From Linum tenue (taxonomy: Eukaryota; Streptophyta; Magnoliopsida; Malpighiales; Linaceae), in the NCBI GenBank assembly GCA_946122785.1, contig CAMGYJ010000011.1:8494001-8558000 (forward strand): a stretch of DNA of 64,000 bases. Reading direction: 5' to 3'. The notes below the pieces were generated by a model that saw nothing but the letters and a program-made list of their open reading frames with translations, searched no databases and was not told the origin of the DNA. Positions 11,500 through 22,573 of the stretch are shown one piece after another (position 1 is the stretch's first letter; each line of letters opens with the position of its first letter). A program made the position numbers and the translations under genes.

Positions 11500-12143
11500 A
11501 AAAGGAACGGTTGAGGTAAGGAGAAGGACTTGGGATGGCGACACGTGTGATCTTTGTTTTTGTTTCTTAATTTCTGAAAATAAGGAAGGGAATTATTTAG
11601 CAGGGTTTTGTAAAATGAGTTATTATCATTTCGGGGAAATTTTTTGGGTATGAATTTTGTGGTTTTGATTTCGTTGCTATTCTTGGAGGGCTATGAGCAC
11701 CATTGCTTTTTGTTCTTGTTGTTGTTCATGACTGTTATTAGTAATTGCATATTTGCATTGATTTAGGCTTCTTGGTTGTTGTATGAGATTATAGTTTTCC
11801 AGTCTGTAGTTGAACCTAAGGGAAATAAATATGGGCTATTGAGATTAGGGGAGTAAATTTGACCCTAAAAACCTATTGACCCGTCCCGTTTCTGAGGGTC
11901 AGGACGGGTCAGTTTGTCTATACTCTACAGGGTCAGCTTTTGACTCTATAAGGGCCGGGACGGGTCGGGTCGGGTCAACTTAGTGACGAATCATTTTTTG
12001 ACCTTGCGACCATTAGTAACAACAAATATCTCATACCACATTGAATCTCTTTGTAAAAGTTTTAAAAGTTTAGGTACTAAATTGTAAAAATAATAAAATT
12101 TGGGTACCAAAACGTAATTTGTAATAAAATTTGAGCTCACAAT
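11500..12143. other. Spacer with a RY-rich transposon fragment
   Basis: Noncoding. At 11860-12000 repeated GACGGGTC and GGGTCGGGTC words look like the GC-rich end of a hAT-like element without detectable partner end. The remainder is AT-rich with the phrase 'AAAATTTGGGTACCAAAACGTAA', which recurs near 12060-12400 and 42100-42260. Confidence 0.5.
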
Positions 12144-12547
12144 TAGAGGTGGCAAATGAATTGCATTCATGGGTTGGTGGATTGGATTGGTGGATCCATG
12201 AATCTAATGAATTGGTGGATTGATCCATGAATCCGAGTGACATCCAACGCTTAGACCAAAACGTAAATTTTATAAAGTTTAGGTACTAAAATATCATAAT
12301 GGAAATTTTAGGTACCAAAATGTAATTTTCCAATGACATTTTTTGTATAAAAATATAATTTTTAGGTACCAAAATATGAAATGTAAAAAATATAGGTACC
12401 AAATCATAATTTTTCATTTGGATTCATGGATCAATCCATGAATCCTCCAATCCAATTTGATGTGGATCAAATGGATTGAATTAAGTGAATAATTTAGTGG
12501 ATGAATTTGATTGAATTCATGGATTTGGATCTTAATTGCCACCTCTA
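12144..12547. mobile_element. Non-autonomous hAT element, 404 bp
   Basis: Ends are TAGAGGTGGCAA and TTGCCACCTCTA, perfect 12-bp inverted termini. The flanks CTCACAAT (12136-12143) and CTCGCAAT (12548-12555) match at 7 of 8 positions, the 8-bp target duplication expected for hAT. The interior is built from WGGATTSATGGATCC-like words and encodes nothing. Confidence 0.9.
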
Positions 12548-12555
12548 CTCGCAAT

Positions 12556-14960
12556 ACCACATCTGATAATATTTTATTATCACATTTCTCTAACTATTGT
12601 GAAATCTAAAAAAACATATAAAGCAATGTAAGAAAACATCATTTGACACATCAGCTCTTGGATGCAAGTCCATACAAATCGGAGGGGCAAAAATGTCTCG
12701 GTCAGTCAGTCTTTTCTCGGGCCGCGCACTAAGCCCAATTCCATTCTTTATCAATTTCTCAACCTCTCGCTATTTTTATCTAAATTAAACCCATTCTTTA
12801 TCTGATTGAGTAATTGTCAAAATCCTCCTAGCCTTTTTATATGAGGAAACTGTAAAGCAGGGTGTTAAACATTTAACGAGGGAAAACAAACTCCTTAAAA
12901 AGGTAAAACATTACACATATTTGTAAGGTGCCCCAAACTTTGTATTGAAAAGACTAAGCACAGATCAAGGTCGATTTTGATTGAGTATTTGACTCGATTA
13001 TCAAAACAATAATTCCAATAATGCAAATATATTTGTCTCAAATTTTTTACTAAAACAATTTAAAATGACTAACCAAATCGGCTTCAAATGATTGATTAGT
13101 TGTTGGCTCAATTGTGAGATTACATTACGGTTACTTGATTTTGTTTTAGACAATATTATTTAATGATCTTTGATTATCTATTCTCCAATTGAATCTTCTC
13201 ATATGTGATCCTTTGATTGCACTATTGTATCCGAAACATTTGTAGAGGATAAGAGTAAATAATTTTGTGATCAATATGATAATTTCTTATAGGTGATTTG
13301 TGTTCTTCAAATATATTGATATAATTTTATGATATATGGATATAATTTTCATTGTAATTTAGTTACTTATTCACATAAAGTATGGATTTTCCAAATGAAA
13401 AATCCACTAGGATTGGTAACTAATGATTCTATGAACGTATGTATTGTTTGCTATCCATAATTCATTTTTTGTAGGAGTTGTTTGGAAGTTGTATATGTTA
13501 AATTTTTGTATTGTAATAAATCACTATACTTTAAATATATGTGTTGGTGTAATAGATATATTTTGACATTACATTATTTAGTTGTTCAGGTTGCAGTTAT
13601 AGATTGATTAACATAAAGTTAAATTATGGGAAAACTCACATATATCCTCTAATTTTAATATAAAATAAAAATTATAGGGAATATAAATAAAATGGGACTC
13701 AAATCTAAAACCAACAATCAAAACTATCTCAACTAAACAATTCTTATTTTTTGTTGATTATATGTGAGATCTACAGAAAATAATAAATATATTGTTTTAC
13801 ATTTTAACACTTCCACATGCATTTTGGGGAATACAAGTATTTATTGAATACAACTTTTAGAATATCAACTTTCAAACACCCCTTGCAACACATGCATTTG
13901 AAGAGATGCCCAATTGACAAGAACACATCTGTTTGGATTCTCTCTGGCCTTTTATTTTTGCAACTCAATTTTTTTTTATACAACGATGTTATTTTTTTTT
14001 TATTTCATTGATGCAATCATTCATTCATTCATATTTACAATATTGCAACAAATACAATTACACATGAAAGTCTAGATGACCTAATAAGGAGATGATGGGC
14101 TTCCACAACAGAATTTTCTGTTTTTTTCCTTCTTTTTAACATAATTTAATTAAGACCATATGCAATTGCAAATGCATTGCATTGATATAAGTAAACTAAA
14201 ATTGATATGAGTTGCAGAGTTGGATTGAACAAATTATTGAGGTAGTTATAGAAACAACATATGCAATTCCTTATCTTGCTTGCTACAGATTAGTTTATAT
14301 AAAATTAAAATATAAATATACTTATATTGAAAATTATCAGTAATTCGGCAAATTGTTGGTATTCCGGCCAACGGCCGGGTGTTAAGCTAGTAATTAACAC
14401 GCAATTTGACGATTCTGGATCCTCGTGAATATGTTTTCACAAATGATGTTTATAGAGGTTGGAGCCCAAAGGTTTATGTTCAACCTTCTTCATGTTTCTT
14501 TTCATTCGTTTCCTACACAAACACAACACCGATCCACAGCCAAAACCTCAATAGGTATTAGGTCGACACCTCACTCATTTGCCAACTCTATGGTAGATGG
14601 TACTTGTGCAGTTGTAGTTCGAAGCCAAAACTTTAGACTCTAAGCATTAGCCTTGTTTCACAAGTGGAAAGAAAACAAACACTTCCCCTCGTTGAATTTT
14701 GACGATGATTGGTCATGGTACGTAGAGTCAACAGTATTATCTCGACCTTCATCAATACTCATCATATTTAATTATTTATAGGAGCAAACAATACGGGTTT
14801 GTAAACCCTCCAACATTGGTCATTAATGAATTTTTCTCTCAAGATACCAGGCTGTGAAAACTGAAGCTAGAAACACATTATGTCAACCTCATGCCGTATC
14901 ATTTGATCCAACTTTTGACGATTGGAAGACAGAAATTATGTTTCGCTTTGTACCATCAAC
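12556..14960. other. Long AT-rich spacer without recognised features
   Basis: About 2.4 kb of AT-rich sequence with many poly-A and poly-T runs. No reading frame with a recognisable domain, no transposon termini and no RNA gene could be supported by eye. Confidence 0.6.
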
Positions 14961-15517
14961 TAGGGACGGCAAAAGTATCTGTAACCGTGAATATCCGCTG
15001 GAATCCAACCTAGTCGGGTAGAATAAACTCGAACTCGAAAAATTTTTAGTGGGTACGGGTAAAACTCGAACCCAAATAATGCGGGTAATGGGTGGACCTG
15101 GTTTTCTTACTATCCAACCCGAACCCGCCCGATTATACACATGCATATGTATTTTGTCTAGAAATAATCATTATTTTCTCTAACATATTTTGTATTAAGT
15201 ATATAAATATAGTATTTTCATAAAATTGTATTGTTTTAATTAATTTTCTTCATTCTAGTAAATTGTTATCGTACTTTTCCTCTTATGTAATGTGAGAATG
15301 CGTGTGAATGTTAACATATTGGTTGAAGTTATAAAGAGAAATTGTTACCCATGGATAACCGTGGATACCCGAAACCCGAACGAGTATGGGCATGATTTTT
15401 ATTTTCTACCCATTTCTTATGTGGGTATGGGTATGGGTATGGGTAAAACCCGAACTACTTTGGGTAGGATAACGGATATGCACTATCCATCCCCGATCCG
15501 ACCCATTGTCATCCTTA
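14961..15517. mobile_element. Non-autonomous hAT element, 557 bp
   Basis: Termini TAGGGACGGCAAAAG and, inverted, TAAGGATGACAATGG. The flanking octamers CCATCAAC (14953-14960) and ACATCAAC (15518-15525) match at 7 of 8. The sub-terminal parts are runs of GGGTAYGGG words (a GGGTAT microsatellite at about 15421-15445). Noncoding. Confidence 0.85.
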
Positions 15518-15612
15518 ACATCAACTTTCTTAATCGAACTCATTTCACCTTCTATATAGCAATATGGGTTTAAGTTAAGGTTGTGATTTTTTTACATAAT
15601 ATGAAACTCAAT

Positions 15613-16328
15613 TAGGGATGGCAACATTGACCGACCCGTCGGATACCCACCTGAAACCCACCTAGATGGTGAGCATTTTACTCGTCCATCGTGGGTAAAG
15701 GGCGGATTCGGGCATGCCCGAAATCCGTGAGTAACAGGCAACAGGTGGTGATGGATCTCGTTGTATCCGCTCCGTCCACGCCCGGTCCTCCAAAATGACG
15801 TCGTTTTGGAAACTAAATATATAAACTAAATGAGGGTTAAAAAACCTTAATCTTCATCTCCACTTGTGCAGCCGGCTGTTGACCTTCCCTCTCCATTCTT
15901 CCTCTTCTTCCTATCCTTCCTCCCTCTTCTAATCGGCTCTAGTCACCCCTTCCCTCTCCACTCTTCCTCTTCTTCCTCCAATCACTCCTTCCTTCTTCTC
16001 TTTTCCTCTTCTTCCCCTCCTCCCTACCTCCTGCAACTCTACGCCAGCATCACCAAAATCATGCAACCCCAAAATCGCGCCCGTATCTCCTATCACGCCA
16101 GCTCCAATCACTCCGATCTTCTTTCTTCCTCTTCTTCCCCAAAATCGGGCCTGCATCTCCAATCGCACCTGCATCTCCAATCCTTGGTTCATGATCCGTG
16201 GGGATCCGTGGATTACCCGGATCTTTCTGCTCACGGGGACGGTAGACAAAATCCCCCCGATTAACCTACGCGGACGGGGACGGGGAAATCCGTCAGTCTT
16301 GACGGGCGGGGATCGGGAGGTAGGTACC
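15613..16328. mobile_element. Right-truncated hAT-like element with a CT-rich insert
   Basis: It starts TAGGGATGGCAACATTG and carries GACCGACCCGTCGG-type words near both recognisable sides. The matching TTGCCATCCCTA end is missing because the sequence runs directly into an LTR at 16329. The interior 15850-16260 is CT-rich and keeps an open frame of Ser/Pro/Leu repeats on the plus strand; this is a composition effect, not a recognised protein. Confidence 0.65.
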
Positions 16329-17695
16329 TGACACGCTATGACACAAAACCTAACAATGGCCAAGTGTAACCAATGAAAGGGACTGCAGTATAGTGGCACA
16401 AGTAATATATATCTAATCCACGGGTCTCTAGAGTTACTATTACTCAACTTCAGTTCATTATCTAGCAAACTAGATTATGGATTAATTTACTAAACTACTC
16501 TTCCAACTACTCTACTAATTACAGGTTGGGAACTCACTTAGGTATGATTCCTCCTAGCTCCTCAATTAGGTCTAAGTTGTAATTCCTTTTGGTTGTTTTA
16601 CTCTTGATTAAACTGCGGAAGATCCTAAATTAGTTTGGAATCTCTTAAGCTGACCAAGCCCTCTTAGACAGAATACCCGGCAAGCGACTAGCCTTCACTG
16701 GAATAGACGGCTAAGACGAATCACACAGATATCCACTACTGGAATGAATTCCAGTACAAAGCAGTGAATTGACTGACTCTCGCACAACCAATTCACTACT
16801 ATCAATCAAGGAAGCTCTCTTAACCTAATCAGATTCTATCTGTCAAAGGTTAAAGCAGAAATCAAGAGAATTTGATCAGGATTCAATTGACTCAATAAAT
16901 CATGCCTCAAGTGATTATAATCACACAATATAGAATCCAAAACTTCATACAAGAAAGATCCTAACACATGGAACTAGGGTTCCTCAAAACCTAAGTGAAG
17001 GGAAGTTATTCCATAGAGAAGAAAGAGATTGCAATATAACTTTCCAGATCTTCAATCTTCATGTCTAGACTTGTTCCTTGAGCTTCAATGGTAAAGAATC
17101 CTCCAAGATAGCTCCAAGAATGGCTCTAGATCGCCCTCTCTCTCTCTCTTTGATTTGTCCCTTGGGTGTTTGGGATCCAAAACTCAGCTCTCTCTCTCCA
17201 AAAATCGCAAAACAGCTTTTATACCCGCTGAAACTCGCACCCCCTACTTGCACGGCCATGCAAATTGAGGTTTTGGCCGTGCAAACCCCCTGGGAAACTC
17301 ACACAGCCGTGCAGAATTTTCAGCATGCACTCGTAAGCTTCGTTGATCTCGTTTGAGCTTGTTTGACCTCCGATTCGGGTGTCGTTTGATCCCAGATGCT
17401 CGTAGTCTCGTCCTCTTTCTTGTCATGAAAAGATTTCATGATTCTTTGTCAATAAAATGAGTTAAAAGTCCATTCTTCCTCAAGTCATTCCCGAGTTTCT
17501 CACCCCGAGTCGCCAATTGATCTCCGATTGACTTGAAACTTGGCCTAGGCTTCACTTTACATGCTAGGACCTGAAATGTGACAAAGGAACACAACCTAGC
17601 ATAAAATAGGCCAAAGTAGGATAAACACCAAGCTAAAAAAAATCAAGGAATGAGGGGTAAAACATGTGTAAATATGTAGTCATCAAATCCCCCAC
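16329..17695 (-). repeat. LTR of a minus-strand Tat-type Gypsy element, about 1367 bp
   Basis: Plus-strand ends are TGACACGCTATG and GTAGTCATCA, so TG..CA. It is followed on the right by CCCCCACACTTA, the complement of a Tat polypurine tract, making this the 3' LTR of a minus-strand element. A minus-strand TATAAAA lies at 17217-17223. Upstream of it (17249-17316) are CACGGCC/GGCCGTG words. The same LTR family, diverged, is at 49643-50972. Confidence 0.85.
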
Positions 17696-18152
17696 ACTTA
17701 ACCGTTTGCTTGTCCCCAAGCAAACCTAGCTCAAACCAATGCAACTCTCCGGACCTTTATAGCAACGTGCAATCACAATCCTCGGTAGAGGATTTCCTAG
17801 ATCATTTAGCAACTTACGAGGTCAACTGGTCTTCTAAGACGTCCCCAATCTCTCTCAATGCGAGACTAGACTCAAGTCAGGATCATGAGAAGCAGTGGAA
17901 CTAAGACAGTCAATTCATGGATAAGGAGACTCACACAACTTAACGACCAATGACTCTTTATATCGGGTGCTCTTCCATTTTATCTCACTTGTTGGAACCC
18001 ATTTTCCTTATTATTTGTTCTTTTTTTTCTTTTCTTTTGCTTTACTTTATTGGGGTTCCAACTGCAGTTTTTATGCGCGGTCGACCCTTATTAAGTGAGC
18101 AAGAGCAATTTCTATACATCTGTCGCTCGCCAGAGTACTTCTTTTAACTCCT
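17696..18152 (-). mobile_element. 3' internal end of the minus-strand Tat element with PPT
   Basis: The PPT (TAAGTGTGGGGG on the minus strand, 17698-17711) is followed by the noncoding 3' region of Tat elements. This segment is nearly the reverse complement of 25200-25640, including the phrase CGCCAGAGTACTTCTTTTAA, and also resembles 55709-55810. It stops abruptly at about 18152, where the Copia-derived tandem array starts; the rest of the element is gone. Confidence 0.8.
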
Positions 18153-18727
18153 TAGGTGGTAGTAACCAATCACTTAAATGGTTTATTAGAGCAGGTAGCA
18201 TACTTAATGTTGCTCCCCCTCAGTTCTAGAGATTACTCCCCCAGGTTGTATTCTCCCCCCTCATTTCTAGAGATTACTCCCCCTAGGTGGTAGTAACCAA
18301 TCACTTAAATGGTTTATTAGAGCCGGTAGCTTTCTCTTTGATGAAAATTACCCACCAGCGTGAAAAGCCATACAACCTTGGTAGTCTCTACTACCAATTA
18401 CCCTGATTACTTCTCCCCCAGGTTGTATTCTCCCACCTCATTTCTAGAGATTACTCCCCTTAGGTGGTAGTAACCAATCACTTAAATGGTTTATTAGAGC
18501 ATGTAGCATGCTTAATGTTGCTCCCCCTCAGTTCTAGAGATTACTCCCCCAGGTTGTATTCTCCCCCCTCATTTCTAGAGATTACTCCCCCTAGGTGGTA
18601 GTAACCAATCACTTAAATGGTTTATTAGAGCAGGTAGCTTTCTCTTTGATGAAAATTACCCACCAGCGTGAAAAGCCATACAACCTTGGTAGTCTCTACT
18701 ATCAATTACCCTGATTACTTCTCCCCT
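18153..18727 (-). repeat. Tandem duplication (308-bp unit) with many PPT-like tracts
   Basis: The phrase TAGGTGGTAGTAACC starts at 18153, 18284, 18461 and 18592, giving spacings of 131, 177 and 131, that is a 308-bp unit present nearly twice and itself containing a partial repeat. On the minus strand the array holds at least eight purine runs of the form GGGGGAGTAATC or GGGGGAG, as in the 3' region of Copia elements of the SIRE/Maximus kind, where several PPT-like tracts are common. It belongs to the minus-strand Copia on its right. Confidence 0.8.
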
Positions 18728-20528
18728 TAATTTTGATCAAAGAAGATTGATCAAGCACTGATACATAATGAATCAGCACTGCAACCACGTTTCACTTTTC
18801 ACAAGATATGAATGAGTTCTAGGTCCTCAACACTACCCTAATAGACATACAAAATCAAGTGCATGCTTAAGTGAAGCCGGGCATGTAATGAGATAAGGGA
18901 TCCTTAATCAATGAACTAAATCAAGGTCTAAGGATTCTGTCATTCTACAACATCTTTCCTCGTGAGATGGGTTTCAAGTGGGATTAAATTTCTGCAGTTT
19001 CTCGTCTCAAGACCAGATAGTACCTATGGCAGCATGAACTTAATAAAGTTGTCCATCCAGTCTTGAGTAAGAGGTCTTTCTCTATCCTACCATAATCATA
19101 GAGTACGATTTATATACTCTAAAGAGAAACCCAGAACTCAGTACAAATGATATATTTAGACCTGAACTACTCTACACAATCCAAAAGGAGAAATGTAGAA
19201 GCAGAAATCAATCAAAAAAATCACACATCAGCACGGAAACCATCCAAAAGATTGACAAACCCAAGTCTTGTACGGATCCTAGAACTCCTTGCCTCAATAA
19301 TTTTAAAGAGAGTTCAAAATGATTTTATGTTTAATGGGGACTATCACCCTATATGAACCCACCTTAACTTATGAGAGAAGTGCATGCGAAGTCACACAAT
19401 GATTAGAATCTAGTAATCCTAAGTGACAGAATGATGCACAACATATTCCAATGGCATATTAAGCTATTTTGATATTCTACAACTCAAGAACCAAGACACC
19501 AAGCCAACTCAAGTTGTAAACCCCGTTTACTTTTGATTGTTATACATAAGCCATTACTTCCTTATTCAGTAAGGTGCATCCAAGAGACGTTTGTGGTCTT
19601 ACTCTGAAATCTGATCTGCTTCTTTACCATCATGATATCAAAATGCCGACCTTAGGTGGATCAAAGCTGGATGACTTACCCCAAATGGTTGGCTCACATG
19701 ATGCAGACACTTGATACTAATATGACTAATCATGATCGATCATTATATCAAGAATTTACCTGGCTTAAATGCCACATCATATGACATTTCACGAACATGT
19801 ACTAAAAATACCATTTGAACCCCTTGCAAGCTGTACTCAGATTATTTATCACTTAAGATTCAAACACTTATAAGGTATGTTCATATCATAATTCTTAGAT
19901 CTACTTCTTATGGTTACTAATCATTTAAGATGGATCGAATCCATTTTTGGTTCAATAGAAGACACCCAAAAATCATTCAGAGAGGTTTTGAATCTAGAGG
20001 CCATACCTTTGTGTGGGTTGCTTGAGATAACAATCAGAAATATGACACTTACTCCAGTGAGATAGCAGGTGAGAGATGGGAAGTATGATTGAACCTGGTC
20101 TTTTGATGATCTTGTTTCCATTCTCCTCACATGCTCTGTTTCCTTCCTTTTCAGCTGGTCTGGATGAAACTCGGATGTACTTATCTTTTTTAGCTGCTTT
20201 TCGAATCCCGAATAGCCTGTGAGAACTGTTTTGATAAAGCTCAACCCATTTTATCATTACCCATATAGGATACGGAATAATTAAGTTAGCATAGATGATA
20301 ATACAGTCTTAGTTCACATCGTCAATCATAATGCATGGGTTTAACAGCTAGGATGATTGGAGTTTCTAACATATCAACTAACAAGTTAAGCAGTTCATGT
20401 CAAGGGTGTATATGACTTTATCAAGACATCTATTGATGATGATATTGTTAAAAATACATCAAGTTCAACCCAGCAGACTGAATACCTTTTTCACAACCAA
20501 TCATATTGTCATCCTATTTAACCCAATA
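18728..20528 (-). mobile_element. Noncoding internal part of the minus-strand Copia
   Basis: About 1.8 kb between the 3' array and the gag frame. No RT, RNase H or integrase motif could be read on either strand, and the longest minus-strand frame (20244-19921, 107 residues) has no recognisable domain. A pol region of about 3 kb is expected here, so the element looks internally deleted or replaced. Confidence 0.65.
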
Positions 20529-20771
20529 TCAACCACACCTCACTTCAGTACACATGAGCAATATGCTTTGAATAATCTCATTCACATAGATAGAATTCTC
20601 TAGTTCCAGAATAACATCACAATTATTAATACCAAGGGTAACCTTACCTGTTCTTACCTTCTTCAAGACTAGGAAACAACTGATTATAGCATTATGGCGT
20701 GTGAGCACCCACTTCACAGAATTTATACGATTTGTCCCCATGCTCACTTGGAAACAAATCTGCACACTCAA
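20529..20771 (-). pseudogene. Relic of the Copia protease region
   Basis: The minus-strand frame following the gag stop reads ICFQVSMGTN then KVTLGINN. These fit the flanks of the Copia protease (VCLQVSMEG before the active site and a GDN/GNN word after it), but the DSG and HHMTGN core itself is unrecognisable. Low confidence because the similarity is short. Confidence 0.4.
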
Positions 20772-20774
20772 CGG

Positions 20775-22454
20775 CTATATTGTTTTGCGAACCCAGACTA
20801 GCTTGGGTTCCTTTCGATCCTTTGTTAAGAAATCAGAATGCTTAAAATGACAATTAAAACTCAAGTGACCAAATTTATGACAAGTATAGCAAGTGTTCCT
20901 TTTCTGGTAGGTGTTTCTTAAAGGATTAAACTTGCAATAACTCTGTGTATGTCCTAATTCATCACAGTGAAAACATCTCATTGTTTTTAGTCTAAATTCA
21001 GCAGCTAATCTTTTCTTGCACTCTCCTTTTAGATGACCCAATTTATGACCGTAGAAGCATTCAGTTTGAGAAACAAATTTATCATGATCATGTGAAGGTC
21101 TAGATATAGATTTCGAGTTACTTCTTCTGGTTTGTTTACAAGATGTATGCACGAGTTTTTCGACAACATCATGACATTTTGGATTTTTATTTGATGGTCC
21201 TGACTTGATCATCCTCTCTTTTAGAACAAGATTTTCTTCCTTAATATTTACAAGTTCTGATTCTAAACTTCTAACCATGTTATTACACTCCTTTAACTTC
21301 TCATTTAGAAGTTCATTTTCCATGTTTAGCTTATTGCATTCTTTAGTCATTATCTCAAGTTCTAATTTCAGTTTGATATGTTTTTGCTTAACATTACCAA
21401 ATTCGACCTGAATATCCCTAATGGTTGTAATCATCTGATCATCATCGATACAGTATTCGAAGTTAGAGAGTTCATAATTATTTACCTCACTTGAACCTGG
21501 ATGAGCCTTCTTGGATGCTAGTTGTTCAGGTTCTTCTTTAGTGGTAGCAATTGCCATGTAAGCGAATTGTTCAACTTCTCCCTCTTCTTCACTATTCAAC
21601 TCACTACAGCTCCATGCTACCATTGCCTCTTTACTGTTTGGTTGGAGACATTCGAACTTAGCATGCTCTTGTCTCCCACTGATGAAGCACTCACACTGCA
21701 GCCGACTTGTTTCAAGATCCTTTCTTGTTCTCAAACTTTGCCTACATGGTTCTAGCTTTGAAAACTCTTGATCTTGAACTTCAGATTCTGTTGCCTTGCT
21801 TCTGTTTACTGAGTACCTTCTTTGTTCCTTTCTTCGGCTAAGCAGGTTATTGATATGTTCACCGATTATGACCAAATCTTCATCCTTCATATGCTCAAAA
21901 TCACCATTCACTACTTCTGCAACTGCCTTTGACGGAAAACAACTTTGCACATTACTATCTTCTTTTCTTAAAACTTCCTCGCCAGTAGTGAGAGACTCAT
22001 TCAAGTCGTCGAGTTCAACCCCAATCAAATTCTTCGACTCTTCCATGGCTTCATATGTAATTTGGAGCTTATCCCAAATCTCCTTTGCTGTCTTGCATCC
22101 ATGTATACGATGACACTCTTCTTGTCCTAAGGCGCAATACATAATATTGATTGCCCGTGAATTCTGCTGAATTTTATGTTTGTCATCGTCTGTCCACTCC
22201 CATCGTGCAGTCTTCACTTCGTAGGGTCCTTCTTGTACGATTATCCAGAGTTCTGGATCATGGATTCTTTCAAATAGCGGAGGCTGATTTACCACGAATC
22301 CATCGCCGAGAGAGAAGTCACTGCTGTTTGCCAAGGTCGACGCTATTCTGGTTCTCCGGAGGTTGTTGAACCTTATTCGACGGAGCCGGGCTCTGATACC
22401 ACGTGTTGGTGCGTCGAGCGCGAGACGCCTTTCTTTACCCGAGAGAGAAGTCAC
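20775..22454 (-). CDS. Copia gag: UBN2 domain, coiled coil and zinc knuckles, intact frame
   Basis: Open frame of 559 residues. The N-terminal part holds TAKEIWDKLQITYEAMEE (UBN2). Residues about 330-410 are a coiled coil (KLKLELEIMTKECNKLNMEN). The C-terminal part has cysteine/histidine knuckles: CFYGHKLGHLKGEC (lacking one Cys), CFHCDELGHTQSYC and CYTCHKFGHLSFNC. The product would be a retrotransposon capsid and nucleocapsid protein. A uninterrupted gag beside a missing pol suggests a non-autonomous element mobilised in trans, or simply a young deletion. The true start may be downstream of 22454, since the first 70 residues overlap the duplicated leader segment and read unlike gag. Confidence 0.8.
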   Translation of the reverse strand: MTSLSGKERRLALDAPTRGIRARLRRIRFNNLRRTRIASTLANSSDFSLGDGFVVNQPPLFERIHDPELWIIVQEGPYEVKTARWEWTDDDKHKIQQNSRAINIMYCALGQEECHRIHGCKTAKEIWDKLQITYEAMEESKNLIGVELDDLNESLTTGEEVLRKEDSNVQSCFPSKAVAEVVNGDFEHMKDEDLVIIGEHINNLLSRRKEQRRYSVNRSKATESEVQDQEFSKLEPCRQSLRTRKDLETSRLQCECFISGRQEHAKFECLQPNSKEAMVAWSCSELNSEEEGEVEQFAYMAIATTKEEPEQLASKKAHPGSSEVNNYELSNFEYCIDDDQMITTIRDIQVEFGNVKQKHIKLKLELEIMTKECNKLNMENELLNEKLKECNNMVRSLESELVNIKEENLVLKERMIKSGPSNKNPKCHDVVEKLVHTSCKQTRRSNSKSISRPSHDHDKFVSQTECFYGHKLGHLKGECKKRLAAEFRLKTMRCFHCDELGHTQSYCKFNPLRNTYQKRNTCYTCHKFGHLSFNCHFKHSDFLTKDRKEPKLVWVRKTI

Positions 22455-22573
22455 TGTTGTTTGCCGAGGTCGACGCCATTCTGGTTCTCCAGAGGTTGTT
22501 GAACCTTATTCGACGGAGCCGGGCTCTGATACCACGTGTTGGTGCGTCGAGCACAAGACGCCTTTCTTTACTT
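22308..22573 (-). repeat. 133-bp tandem duplication carrying the Copia primer-binding site
   Basis: 22308-22440 and 22441-22573 are nearly identical. Each contains CCGGGCTCTGATACCA (22386-22401 and 22519-22534), the complement of the initiator-tRNA-Met primer site TGGTATCAGAGC, followed by the TGTTGGTGCG end of the LTR. So the PBS with the adjoining LTR end and leader is present twice, head to tail. Confidence 0.9.

Noticed and set aside
15866..16468. Ser/Pro/Leu-rich frame 15866-16264 (+) and its minus partner
   Set aside because: CT-rich low complexity inside a truncated hAT-like element; no recognisable protein.
18153..18727. Possible CRISPR-like spaced repeats
   Set aside because: Units are long, unequal in spacing and lack unique spacers; a plant genome with Copia context explains them as a tandem duplication.
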